In this document: positions 1 to 5,956 of the stretch, one piece after another
Layout: each line of letters begins with the position of its first letter
Position numbering within the stretch: the stretch's first letter is position 1
Assembly: GCA_025458755.1 (NCBI GenBank)
Contig: JALORT010000102.1
Location: forward strand, 1-7,190
Direction: 5' to 3'
Source: Methylotetracoccus sp.
GTDB taxonomy: Bacteria > Pseudomonadota > Gammaproteobacteria > Methylococcales > Methylococcaceae
Length of the DNA: 7,190 nt
Notes under the pieces: model-generated
What the model was told of the DNA's origin: nothing
Database searches by the model: none
Seen by the model: only the letters and a program-made list of their open reading frames with translations
Translations under genes and position numbers: made by a program

Positions 1-659
1 AACGGCGCCACTACCTTTTTCACGTACTCGCGCGAACCCCCTTCAATCACACGCCACTGGGGACGATCGGCGACGGTCAGCAAGCCGTGGTTGTGAAAGA
101 AGCGAACGAAAAACAGCAGTGGCATCTGACAAATCAGTTCCGCCTTTGCAGACCAGATGGCAGAGGCCATCGGCAGCAGATAGTCGTTCCGGAAGGCGAC
201 GCCGTAATCCTGCTCTGCTAAATAATCGCCCAGCGTCATGTCGACATTTTGCTGCGACAAGATGCGGGGCGCCTCACGATTGAAGCGCAGGATATCCCTG
301 ATCATCCGGTAGAACTGCGGTTTGAACAGATTGGTGCGCTGGGCGAACAGCGTATTCAAGTTGCTGCCGCTGTATTCGAGACCGGTGCGTTCACAGCTCA
401 GGCTGAAGCTCATTTCTGTCGGCAGTGATGCGACCCCGCATTCGCGCAACAGCGCGATGAACTTCGGATACGTTCGGTCGTTGTAGACGATAAAACCGGT
501 GTCGATCGCCAGTTGTCGGCCATGGTCGGACACATCATGGGTATGGGTGTGCCCACCGACATAGTCGTTGGCTTCGTAGACGGTGATGTCATGGTCAGAG
601 TGCAAGGTCCTGGCACACACCAAACCGGCGATGCCGGTGCCGACGATCGCTATTTTCAT
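1..659 (-). CDS. FAD-dependent amine-oxidase-type flavoprotein (COG2907-like), 3' end outside window
   Basis: Open from an ATG at 657-659 to the left edge; 219 codons are visible and the C-terminal part is missing. The N-terminus MKIAIVGTGIAGLVCARTL is a Rossmann dinucleotide-binding fold with GxGxxG at residues 7-12, followed by an acidic residue (E29) that would bind the adenosine ribose and a GG at 35-36. The later DTGFIVYND stretch and the 'NHGLL..DRPQWRV..GGSREYV' stretch are typical of the predicted NAD/FAD-binding protein family COG2907. These genes usually sit beside DUF1365 and cyclopropane-fatty-acid-synthase-like genes, and related flavoproteins have been linked to modification of membrane fatty acids; that role is inferred here because the next genes lie outside the window. 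The start lies 12 bases after the stop of the preceding NTF2-like gene, and an AGGA at 670-673 overlaps that stop codon, which suggests translational coupling. The exact substrate is unknown. Confidence 0.88.
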   Translation of the reverse strand, partial: MKIAIVGTGIAGLVCARTLHSDHDITVYEANDYVGGHTHTHDVSDHGRQLAIDTGFIVYNDRTYPKFIALLRECGVASLPTEMSFSLSCERTGLEYSGSNLNTLFAQRTNLFKPQFYRMIRDILRFNREAPRILSQQNVDMTLGDYLAEQDYGVAFRNDYLLPMASAIWSAKAELICQMPLLFFVRFFHNHGLLTVADRPQWRVIEGGSREYVKKVVAP

Positions 660-671
660 CCTTGCGATTTC

Positions 672-1088
672 CTAGAGACGCTTTTTGATCGCGCGAATCA
701 CACTCGACAGCACGGGAACGCGTTCATAGATGAAGGCACCCATGTCGAAGTAGTCATGGTGGTAGTAAACACGGTCGCTGAAGCGCAGGTGACTGATCCC
801 GGCTAGCGTCATCACACCAGCCTTCTTGAATCGCACGTGTTCGAACCGCATGGTCCAGACCAGCGCCGCGCGCTCATCCTGTACGATCTCGTCGTCGAAG
901 TCGAAACGGCAGCTGATCACTCCCTCATACAGCCGCTGATAGTAGTCGCGCAGCGCGGGGAGCCCCTCGAGTTCATGCACGGGATCGCTGAATTTCACAT
1001 TTGGAGCGTAAATCTCGTCGAGCAGATGAAGGCGGGTCGCATCGAGCTCGTTGAATATCCCCTTGAAGTGCTGCAGGAATGTACTCAT
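672..1088 (-). CDS. NTF2/SnoaL-like family protein
   Basis: This 138-residue protein has the size and pattern of a single cone-shaped NTF2/SnoaL-like domain. An N-terminal helix (residues 4-27) is followed by 'YAPNVKFSDPVHELEG' (27-42), a helical 'ALRDYYQRLYEG' (45-56) and beta strands around 74-104, ending in a basic 'VIRAIKKRL' tail. I recognise it as the nuclear-transport-factor-2 family member commonly found at the head of the flavoprotein/DUF1365/cfa gene group. No catalytic role can be assigned: the fold is used by isomerases, hydrolases and pure binding proteins. It is the first gene of a leftward pair with the flavoprotein, only 12 bases apart. The ribosome binding site is weak (CGGAA upstream of the ATG). 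In many genomes a short-chain dehydrogenase gene lies between these two; it is absent here. Confidence 0.85.
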   Translation of the reverse strand: MSTFLQHFKGIFNELDATRLHLLDEIYAPNVKFSDPVHELEGLPALRDYYQRLYEGVISCRFDFDDEIVQDERAALVWTMRFEHVRFKKAGVMTLAGISHLRFSDRVYYHHDYFDMGAFIYERVPVLSSVIRAIKKRL

Positions 1089-1140
1089 TCAAAATTCCGA
1101 AGTTTTGCAAGGACGGGTGCCATGGCAGTTTGATTAAGTG

Positions 1141-1149
1141 ACTATCTCA
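1141..1149 (-). promoter_or_regulatory. Weak candidate extended -10 for the leftward gene pair
   Basis: Read on the minus strand the bases are TGAGATAGT, which fits an extended -10 (TGn plus a 4-of-6 match to TATAAT) about 50 bases before the NTF2-like start. No convincing -35 is visible, and I found no TGATCC-type element of the kind expected for an RpoE/ChrR-class sigma factor. The site overlaps the left arm of the stem-loop at 1145-1186, so if it is real, the palindrome would lie at the promoter. It is a pattern match only. Confidence 0.2.
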
Positions 1150-1186
1150 CCGATCTGGAGCGGTCATTCAGTCGCTGTCGGTGAGA
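1145..1186. repeat. Perfect 9-bp inverted repeat with nested 4-bp stem
   Basis: TCTCACCGA at 1145-1153 is the exact reverse complement of TCGGTGAGA at 1178-1186. Inside the 24-base spacer, AGCG (1159-1162) pairs with CGCT (1173-1176), so either strand could fold as a two-part stem-loop. It lies between divergent genes, where no terminator is needed, and there is no T-run next to it. An operator, or a structured leader of the leftward transcript, is more plausible. The pairing is directly visible; the function is unknown. Confidence 0.6.
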
Positions 1187-1187
1187 A

Positions 1188-1203
1188 GTGTGCCATCGCA
1201 CAC
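1188..1203. repeat. Compact hairpin with GTGTGC/GCACAC arms
   Basis: GTGTGC (1188-1193) and GCACAC (1198-1203) form a perfect 6-bp stem closed by a CATC tetraloop. It starts one base after the larger stem-loop. It is followed by the near-palindrome CACCGC-A-GCGGTG at 1201-1213, which shares its first three bases, so the two structures exclude each other in a single strand. This could be an operator or part of a folded leader. Confidence 0.55.
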
Positions 1204-1344
1204 CGCAGCGGTGAAGAGCCATGCGGATGACTTTAATCCACTCGATCCTCGCATCACTGACCGGGGCGCACAGCAAAAAGTTCGCCCGCCGCTGCGTTCT
1301 ATGATCGCACGGTGTGCCCACAGTCCGTTGCGTTGCGGTGTGCG
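1197..1344. repeat. Long-range inverted repeat carrying the GGTGTGC word
   Basis: The 14 bases at 1197-1210 (CGCACACCGCAGCG) match the reverse complement of 1331-1344 (CGTTGCGGTGTGCG) at 13 of 14 positions; the arms are 120 bases apart. Both contain GGTGTGC on one strand or the other, and a third copy of that word lies at 1311-1317. The right arm covers the place where a -35 would be for the promoter at 1361-1369. No target-site duplication is visible outside the arms, so a miniature transposable element is not supported. Paired regulator binding sites are a reasonable but untested reading. The rest of the intergenic region (1089-1144 and 1214-1330) shows no gene, tRNA or other clear signal. 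Confidence 0.45.
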
Positions 1345-1360
1345 CTTTAAACTTCAGGTC

Positions 1361-1369
1361 TGCGATAAT
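1361..1369 (+). promoter_or_regulatory. Candidate extended -10 promoter of the DUF1269 gene
   Basis: The bases TGCGATAAT form an extended -10 element (TGn plus GATAAT, five of six to TATAAT). It would give a leader of roughly 35 bases before the ATG at 1411. The -35 position (about 1341-1346, TGCGCT) is poor, as is common for extended -10 promoters. That position lies inside the right arm of the long-range inverted repeat, so a protein bound there could control initiation. Inferred from pattern only. Confidence 0.45.
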
Positions 1370-1410
1370 GGGAGTTTCATGCCACCCAACCGGAGACGGA
1401 GTCGAATACC

Positions 1411-1911
1411 ATGAGCGAGCTGATTGTTTTCGCGTGCAAGGACGATGCCACTGCATACGAGATGCGCGCTGCGCTGGCCAAGATGCAAAAAAACTACCTG
1501 ATCGAAATGGAGGACATCGTCGTAGTCCACAAGGACGAGTCCGGGAAGGTCAGGCTGGACCAGGCCGTTAATCTGACGGCCCAGGGTGCCGTCGGGGGCG
1601 GCTTTTGGGGTCTGCTGATAGGACTGCTGTTTCTGAATCCTCTGCTGGGCGCGGCAGTCGGTGCCGGCGCAGGCGCTATCAGCGCGTCCTTGACCGACAT
1701 CGGCATCAACGATCAGTTCATGAAGGACCTCGGCGATAACCTTACGCCGGGGAGCGCAGCCCTGTTCTTACTGCTGCGCAAGGCAACATCCGACAAGTTA
1801 CTGGAAGGGCTGGGAGAATTCTCGGGCCGCGCCAAGGTGCTGCAAAGCTCGCTGTCGAAGGATCAAGAGGAGGATCTGCGTGCGGTTATTGAAGGCCGCA
1901 AGACGGCTTAA
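1411..1911 (+). CDS. DUF1269 family glycine-rich membrane protein
   Basis: This 166-residue protein matches the DUF1269 (COG4803) predicted membrane protein family, whose biochemical function is not known. The N-terminal part (about 1-50) is a small alpha/beta region with 'MSELIVFACKDDATAYEMRAAL' and 'MEDIVVVHKDESGKVRL'. The centre (about 55-92) is a hydrophobic glycine- and alanine-rich stretch with 'GAVGGGFWGLLIGLL' and 'GAAVGAGAGAISA', a glycine-zipper style hairpin that probably enters the membrane. The C-terminal part (about 96-166), with 'DIGINDQFMKDLGDNLTPGSAALFLLLR', is the second conserved block of the family, after which the tail is charged. The ATG has a GGAG at 1398-1401, nine bases upstream. 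It appears to be a single-gene unit, divergent from the flavoprotein pair and 166 bases from the rubredoxin. Confidence 0.92.
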   Translation: MSELIVFACKDDATAYEMRAALAKMQKNYLIEMEDIVVVHKDESGKVRLDQAVNLTAQGAVGGGFWGLLIGLLFLNPLLGAAVGAGAGAISASLTDIGINDQFMKDLGDNLTPGSAALFLLLRKATSDKLLEGLGEFSGRAKVLQSSLSKDQEEDLRAVIEGRKTA

Positions 1912-1930
1912 CCCACCGCGGAGTTAAGCT
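1905..1930 (+). terminator. Stem-loop spanning the DUF1269 stop codon
   Basis: GCTTAAC at 1906-1912 pairs perfectly with GTTAAGC at 1923-1929, with a 10-base loop and a further G-T pair outside. The stop codon TAA (1909-1911) lies in the left arm. No T-run follows, so it is not a classical intrinsic terminator; it may be a 3' end stabiliser or simply chance. Confidence 0.3.
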
Positions 1931-2065
1931 GACGCTCGCGGAAAACGCGCGACGTTTATCGTTCGGGAGTGATGCACTGCCGCCCGCTGCCAACCTGAAT
2001 CCCCGCGGCGCAGCGAGTAGAACGTCCCGCCAGGAAACCGCACTATTTTTTTGACCAGTTCCTTC

Positions 2066-2073
2066 AGAGGAAG
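2066..2073 (+). promoter_or_regulatory. Ribosome binding site that fixes the rubredoxin start
   Basis: AGAGGAAG is purine-rich, with its GAGG (2067-2070) seven bases before the ATG at 2078. Because it lies inside the longer reading frame that opens at a TTG at 2051, it argues for the ATG and for a normal-length rubredoxin. Confidence 0.75.
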
Positions 2074-2077
2074 CGTG

Positions 2078-2248
2078 ATGAAAAAGTATCGAAAGTTCGC
2101 CTGTTCGGCCTGCGGCTATGTTTACGATGAGGCGGAGGGGGACCCCGACTCGGGAATCGCACCCGGTACCCTGTGGGAGGATATACCGGATGAATGGCTC
2201 TGCCCGGAATGCGGCGTTGACAAGAGTTATTTCGAACCGGCGGACTGA
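2078..2248 (+). CDS. Rubredoxin
   Basis: This 56-residue protein is a complete, normal-length rubredoxin, a cytoplasmic one-electron carrier with a single iron bound by four cysteines. The ligands are visible as two CxxC pairs: C9/C12 in 'CSACGYVY' and C42/C45 in 'CPECGV'. The family hallmarks between them are also present: '[16 protein letters not shown]' (15-31), '[11 protein letters not shown]' (33-43) and the closing 'FEPAD'. The start MKKYRKF is chosen because a good ribosome binding site precedes it and homologues start at that point; a TTG at 2051 would add nine residues. No redox partner (alkane hydroxylase, rubredoxin reductase or similar) is visible in the window, so the physiological partner cannot be named. 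A run of seven T at 2046-2052 lies just upstream. Confidence 0.97.
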   Translation: MKKYRKFACSACGYVYDEAEGDPDSGIAPGTLWEDIPDEWLCPECGVDKSYFEPAD

Positions 2249-2294
2249 CTCGGCATTCGATGGGAACCTACGCGACCCGAGAGCGATACCCCGA

Positions 2295-2310
2295 GCCGGT
2301 GCGTACCGGC
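2295..2310 (+). terminator. Short GC hairpin after rubredoxin
   Basis: GCCGGT (2295-2300) and ACCGGC (2305-2310) form a perfect 6-bp stem with a GCGT tetraloop, 46 bases after the rubredoxin stop. Only a short TTT follows a few bases later, so termination would be weak or factor-dependent. Its position after a gene with no close downstream neighbour makes a 3'-end role plausible. Confidence 0.3.
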
Positions 2311-2366
2311 GGACTTTCGTGCCGCCGCGCAGCAATGACCGCTCTGCTGGTCGCCGTTCCGGCGGA

Positions 2367-2409
2367 TCAATCGTGTGCACACCGGTCTACGGACGGCGGG
2401 TACGATTGA
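2367..2409. repeat. Inverted repeat enclosing the palindrome GTGTGCACAC
   Basis: TCAATCGT (2367-2374) is the exact reverse complement of ACGATTGA (2402-2409), with 27 bases between. The 10-base perfect palindrome GTGTGCACAC (2373-2382) overlaps the left arm. It also contains GCACACC on extension, the reverse complement of the GGTGTGC word repeated in the 1197-1344 region. It lies in the 266-base gap before the small membrane protein gene, the remainder of which shows no gene. It may be a regulatory site; function unknown. Confidence 0.35.
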
Positions 2410-2514
2410 CCCGCAGGGGCCAGTTGCGTATTCTCCAACGGCGGTTGGCTGGGCCGTTACGCTGATCGCAAGAGTTGAGATGACTGAACACTTTGCCGTT
2501 GTCGGCGATTCGAC

Positions 2515-2673
2515 ATGAATATTTTCTTCCCGATCGCTCTGGCGCTATTGGCCGTTTACGCGTATCTCGACAGCAATGACAATTTCCTGATCGGCATTGC
2601 CGTTGTCTTCTTCGTCTGGCTGGCGGCATGGATTTACGATCATTTCCGGCGGTTCTTTCCGAGGAGCGAATAA
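2515..2673 (+). CDS. Small two-helix membrane protein, 52 residues, hypothetical
   Basis: An open frame runs from the ATG at 2515-2517 to the TAA at 2671-2673 and encodes a strongly hydrophobic protein beginning MNIFFPIALALLAVYAYLD. Residues about 2-17 and 24-40 would be two membrane-spanning helices, joined by the polar turn 'DSNDN'. The tail 'YDHFRRFFPRSE' is positively charged and would stay in the cytoplasm. The in-frame codon composition (GC-rich third positions, clean hydrophobic blocks) looks like real coding. I do not recognise the family. An in-frame TGA at 2485 limits the upstream extension and leaves this ATG as the only start. The ribosome binding site is poor; a 12-codon frame at 2480-2518 ends in an ATGA overlap with this start and could couple its translation. 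It is followed 123 bases later by another membrane protein gene. Confidence 0.6.
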   Translation: MNIFFPIALALLAVYAYLDSNDNFLIGIAVVFFVWLAAWIYDHFRRFFPRSE

Positions 2674-2796
2674 ATCCTTCACCCCCCTGTCAGCTGAACC
2701 GATACGTCTCGCGGGCGCGCCAACACTAATGGATGGTCGGAATCGCCCGTATCCTGTGGCGGGCTGCCGCCGTCGGGTCGTAAACACAACGACGTT

Positions 2797-3216
2797 ATGA
2801 AGACCAAAGGCAAATTGGGACTCAGCAGCCCGGACGGACTCATGCTGCTGGCCGCGGTCAGCGGTTTCGTCGGGGTCGCGATGGGCGCTTTCGGCGCTCA
2901 CGGCTTGAAGGGAAAACTGGCGGCAGATCTGATGGCTGCTTTCCACACCGCCGTGCAGTATCAACTTTGGCATACGGTCGCGGTACTGGCCGTCGCCGTA
3001 CACTGGCGGCATTGCCCAAACTCGCGATTGGCTGGATGGAGCGCCGCGGCGATGCTTGCCGGGATTGTGCTGTTCTCCGGAAGTCTGTTTCTGCTCAGTC
3101 TGACCGAACAGCGTGGGCTGGGGGTCATCACGCCCGTCGGCGGAGTTCTTCTGCTGGTCGGCTGGTTCTTGCTTGCGGTCGATCGGTTCCTGGGGATGCG
3201 CGACGGCGGGCGGTAG
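2797..3216 (+). CDS. DUF423 family membrane protein
   Basis: This 139-residue protein belongs to the DUF423 (COG2363) family of small inner-membrane proteins, to which E. coli YgdD and Bacillus YwdK belong; their function is not established. Four hydrophobic segments are visible at about 15-33, 58-70, 80-101 and 109-129. Family signatures are present in order: 'GAFGAHGL' (30-37), 'YQLWHT' (55-60), 'FSGSLFLL' (93-100) and 'ITPVGGVLLLVGW' (111-123). The N-terminal 13 residues are hydrophilic and slightly longer than usual, and no clear ribosome binding site precedes the ATG. An internal ATG at codon 15 would give a more typical N-terminus and remains an alternative. The preceding small membrane protein may be co-transcribed with it. 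Confidence 0.92.
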   Translation: MKTKGKLGLSSPDGLMLLAAVSGFVGVAMGAFGAHGLKGKLAADLMAAFHTAVQYQLWHTVAVLAVAVHWRHCPNSRLAGWSAAAMLAGIVLFSGSLFLLSLTEQRGLGVITPVGGVLLLVGWFLLAVDRFLGMRDGGR

Positions 3217-3466
3217 ACGCACCACGCGCCTGTCATTCCTTTCGCGAGCCGCGCGCCCGTCCCCAATGTACCGGGAATCGGCTGTCGGTGCGCCCGAAGA
3301 CCAGGCGTCTGTGCTGAAGCACCGGGATGGCGATGATCCAGGCGTTGTGAACCCATCGAATTTTCTCGACGATCGAAGGTCGGAATCGAAGCGAATGTCG
3401 GTGCCGCCGCTTACTTTCGACTCGTGCGGACAGTAAATTTGAAGGGCCGCCCCGTTTTCAGCGAAC
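3217..3466. other. 250-base non-coding gap before pepN with three ATCGAA words
   Basis: No convincing gene is seen here. ATCGAA occurs at 3355-3360, 3372-3377 and 3385-3390, the last two extended to ATCGAAG. A poor promoter-like pair (TTACTT at 3411-3416, then TAAATT at 3434-3439 with 17 bases between) could drive pepN, but the -35 matches the consensus badly. Purine-rich GAAGGG at 3441-3446 is too far from the pepN ATG to act as its ribosome binding site. Confidence 0.35.
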
Positions 3467-5956
3467 ATGCTCCCGTCTCTCAGCGAGGTCACTCCTTTGC
3501 GCGAACAAACCCCCCGGACCGTTTTTCTGGCGGACTATACGCCCCCGAATTTCCTGATCGATGCCGTCGACCTGACGTTCGATTTGGATGAAGAGGAGAC
3601 TCGGGTGACTTCGCGGTTGCAACTGCGCCGGAATCCTGTGGTTGCCGTCGACAGCCGTCGGCTGGAGTTGCACGGCGAGCGCCTGATCCTCGAATCGGTG
3701 CAGATGGATGGGCGCTTGCTCAGCCCCGGAGCGTTCGCGACCACCGAGGAGTCCTTGATCATCGCCGAGGTACCCGATCAACCGTTCACGCTGGAGGTCG
3801 TCACGCGGATCAATCCGAGTCGCAACCTGGCGCTGGAAGGTCTGTTTTCTTCCAAAGGCATGTTATGCATGCAGTGCGAAGCCCATGGTTTTCGCAAGAT
3901 CACCTATTTTCTGGATCGGCCGGACATCATGTCCCGCTACACCACCACACTGATCGCCGACCGAAGTCGTTATCCGGTGCTGTTGTCGAACGGCAATCGC
4001 GTCGCCGCCGGGGAATTGCAGAACGGACGGCATTGGGTGAAATGGGAGGACCCGTTCAAGAAGCCGTCTTATCTGTTCGCGTTGGTGGCCGGTGAACTCG
4101 CCTGCCTGCAGGACGTCTTCGTCACTGCCTCGGGGCGGCGGGTCACCTTGCAGATCTACGTCGAACAGCACGATCTGGACAAGTGCGCTCACGCGATGGA
4201 TTCGTTGAAGCAGGCCATGCGCTGGGACGAACGGGAGTTCGGACGTGAATACGATCTCGATTTGTATATGATCGTCGCCGTCAGCCATTTCAATATGGGG
4301 GCGATGGAGAACAAGGGATTGAACATCTTCAATACCAAATTTGTGCTCGCCCGGCCGGATACGGCGACGGATTCCGACTATGAGCACATTCAGGGGGTGA
4401 TCGCCCACGAGTATTTCCACAACTGGACTGGCAACCGCATTACCTGCCGCGACTGGTTTCAGTTGAGTTTGAAGGAAGGTCTGACGGTTTTTCGCGATCA
4501 GGAATTTACCGCCGACCATACGTCACGAGCCGTCAAGCGTATCGATGATGTCAACCATCTTCGGGTGAGGCAATTTGCCGAGGATGCCGGTCCGCTGGCG
4601 CATCCGGTGCGTCCGGATTCGTATATCGAGATCAATAACTTCTATACCTTGACGGTCTACCAAAAAGGGGCGGAAGTCGTTCGCATGATGCGGACGCTGC
4701 TCGGCCCCGAAGTCTTCCGCCGCGGCTGCGACCTCTATTTCCAGAGACACGACGGCCAGGCCGTAACCTGCGATGATTTCGTGCGCTGTATGGAGGATGC
4801 GGCGGGAGTCGACTTGCAGCAGTTCCGGCGCTGGTACAGCCAGGCAGGTACGCCCGAGCTGTGCTTGGAGCCAAGCTACGATGCCGAGCAGCGGACGCTC
4901 TCGCTGAAGGTGCGTCAGAGCTGCCCGGCGACTCCCGGTCAGGCCGACAAGGAACCGTTCCATATCCCGTTCGCTCTCGGCTTGCTGGACCAGGAGGGCC
5001 GTGATCTTCCGGTTGAACTCGACGGTGAATCCTCGGCATCGGCCGCCGCGACGCGCGTGCTGAATCTGGTCGATCGGGAGCAGACGTTCCGCTTTCAGAA
5101 CCTGAACGAACTGCCCGTGCTGTCGCCTTTACGCGGGTTCTCCGCGCCGGTGCGGCTGAACTATCCGCGCAGTAACGAGGAACTGGCGTTCCTGATGGCG
5201 CACGATGCCGATACGTTCAACCGCTGGGACGCGGCGCAGCAGCTTGCATCGAACCTGATCCGTAGCCGCATGCAGCCCGAGTCGGATGCGCCGCGCGGCT
5301 CGCCGATCGCAATGACGCCGCTGATCGAAGCCTACCAGAAGGTCGTTGGGCAGCAGTGGGACGATCTTTCCTATCTCGCCTTGCTGTTGACCTTGCCTTC
5401 GGAGGAGTACGTGAGTTCACTGCTCGATGTTGTGGATCCGGACGCGGTGCATCGGGCGAGGTGCGAGACCCGACGCGAGTTGGCGCAGCAGCTGGAAAGC
5501 GAATTCCATGAACTCTACCAGCGGTATCATCGTGAGGAATCCGACCGGCGCGATGCCGAAGCGGTCGGCCGACGGCGGCTGAAAAACATCTGTCTCGGCT
5601 ATCTGATGGCGTTGGAGAGCGACGAGGCCTACCGCTTGTGCGCCTGCCAATTCGCTGCCGCGGGCACGATGACGGATCAGTCGGCGGCGCTGTCCTTCAT
5701 CGTCAACAGCCGCCATCCGGAACGCGGGCAGATTCTGGAACGTTTCTATCGGCAATGGCGGGGCGAGGCGTTGGTGATCGATATGTGGTTTGCGGTGCAA
5801 GCGACTTGTTCGCTGCCGGGAACCCTGGAAGCCGTGAAGACGCTGCTCGAGCATCCGGATTTCGATCTGAAGACGCCGAACCGTGTCCGGGCGCTGATCG
5901 GCGCCTTCTCGCAATCGAATCCGGTCGGCTTCCATGCCCGGGATGGCGCCGGTTAA
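3467..5956 (+). CDS. pepN: Aminopeptidase N (M1 metallopeptidase), truncated by an in-frame TAA
   Basis: This is a cytoplasmic zinc aminopeptidase that removes N-terminal residues from peptides late in protein turnover. It matches E. coli PepN along its length. The N-terminal beta domain has 'CMQCEAHGFRKITYFLDRPD', where E. coli has '[20 protein letters not shown]'. The substrate-binding GAMEN motif is at 278-282. The zinc site HEYFH is at 314-318, with the third ligand E337 in 'LKEGLT' and the catalytic base E315. The transition-state tyrosine is Y398 in 'YTLTVYQKG'. The active site is thus intact. The frame ends after 829 residues at TAA (5954-5956) directly after 'FHARDGAG'. E. coli PepN has 'GSGY' there and runs 65 residues further, and the same 65-residue tail is encoded in frame downstream. 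The protein as written lacks the end of the C-terminal helical domain and may be unstable or altered. The TTG at 3497 is an alternative start. Confidence 0.95.
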   Translation: MLPSLSEVTPLREQTPRTVFLADYTPPNFLIDAVDLTFDLDEEETRVTSRLQLRRNPVVAVDSRRLELHGERLILESVQMDGRLLSPGAFATTEESLIIAEVPDQPFTLEVVTRINPSRNLALEGLFSSKGMLCMQCEAHGFRKITYFLDRPDIMSRYTTTLIADRSRYPVLLSNGNRVAAGELQNGRHWVKWEDPFKKPSYLFALVAGELACLQDVFVTASGRRVTLQIYVEQHDLDKCAHAMDSLKQAMRWDEREFGREYDLDLYMIVAVSHFNMGAMENKGLNIFNTKFVLARPDTATDSDYEHIQGVIAHEYFHNWTGNRITCRDWFQLSLKEGLTVFRDQEFTADHTSRAVKRIDDVNHLRVRQFAEDAGPLAHPVRPDSYIEINNFYTLTVYQKGAEVVRMMRTLLGPEVFRRGCDLYFQRHDGQAVTCDDFVRCMEDAAGVDLQQFRRWYSQAGTPELCLEPSYDAEQRTLSLKVRQSCPATPGQADKEPFHIPFALGLLDQEGRDLPVELDGESSASAAATRVLNLVDREQTFRFQNLNELPVLSPLRGFSAPVRLNYPRSNEELAFLMAHDADTFNRWDAAQQLASNLIRSRMQPESDAPRGSPIAMTPLIEAYQKVVGQQWDDLSYLALLLTLPSEEYVSSLLDVVDPDAVHRARCETRRELAQQLESEFHELYQRYHREESDRRDAEAVGRRRLKNICLGYLMALESDEAYRLCACQFAAAGTMTDQSAALSFIVNSRHPERGQILERFYRQWRGEALVIDMWFAVQATCSLPGTLEAVKTLLEHPDFDLKTPNRVRALIGAFSQSNPVGFHARDGAG
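3485..3499 (+). promoter_or_regulatory. Alternative pepN ribosome binding site and TTG start
   Basis: GAGG at 3485-3488 is followed after eight bases by an in-frame TTG at 3497-3499. The ATG at 3467 has no good ribosome binding site. Starting at the TTG removes ten residues and places the conserved 'DLTFDL' block at residue 25 or so, almost exactly as in E. coli PepN. I favour the TTG slightly, but the sequence alone does not settle it. Confidence 0.45.

Noticed and set aside
1197..1344. Miniature inverted-repeat transposable element
   Set aside because: The arms are imperfect, no target-site duplication flanks them and no second copy is present in the window.
1089..1410. tRNA or other standard RNA gene in the divergent gap
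   Set aside because: The stem-loops do not form a cloverleaf, and no T-loop or CCA end is visible.
2046..2052. Seven-T run as an intrinsic terminator before rubredoxin
   Set aside because: No stable stem lies immediately upstream, and the run directly precedes the rubredoxin ribosome binding site.
1886..2380. A 164-codon minus-strand frame over the rubredoxin gene
   Set aside because: It is antisense to an unmistakable rubredoxin and its arginine- and serine-rich product resembles no family.
2545..3492. A 315-codon open frame on the minus strand across the DUF423 gene and its flanks
   Set aside because: It lies antisense to two clearly coding frames, its product is low-complexity and rich in R, P, Q and S with no recognisable domain, and long antisense frames are common in GC-rich DNA.
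3863..4519. A 218-codon minus-strand frame inside pepN
   Set aside because: It mirrors the highly conserved catalytic region of pepN, whose coding constraint keeps the opposite frame open.
5954..5956. Recoding of the pepN stop as selenocysteine, pyrrolysine or through a changed genetic code
   Set aside because: Those amino acids use TGA or TAG, not TAA, and the other genes here end normally at TAA; a point mutation or base-call error is simpler.
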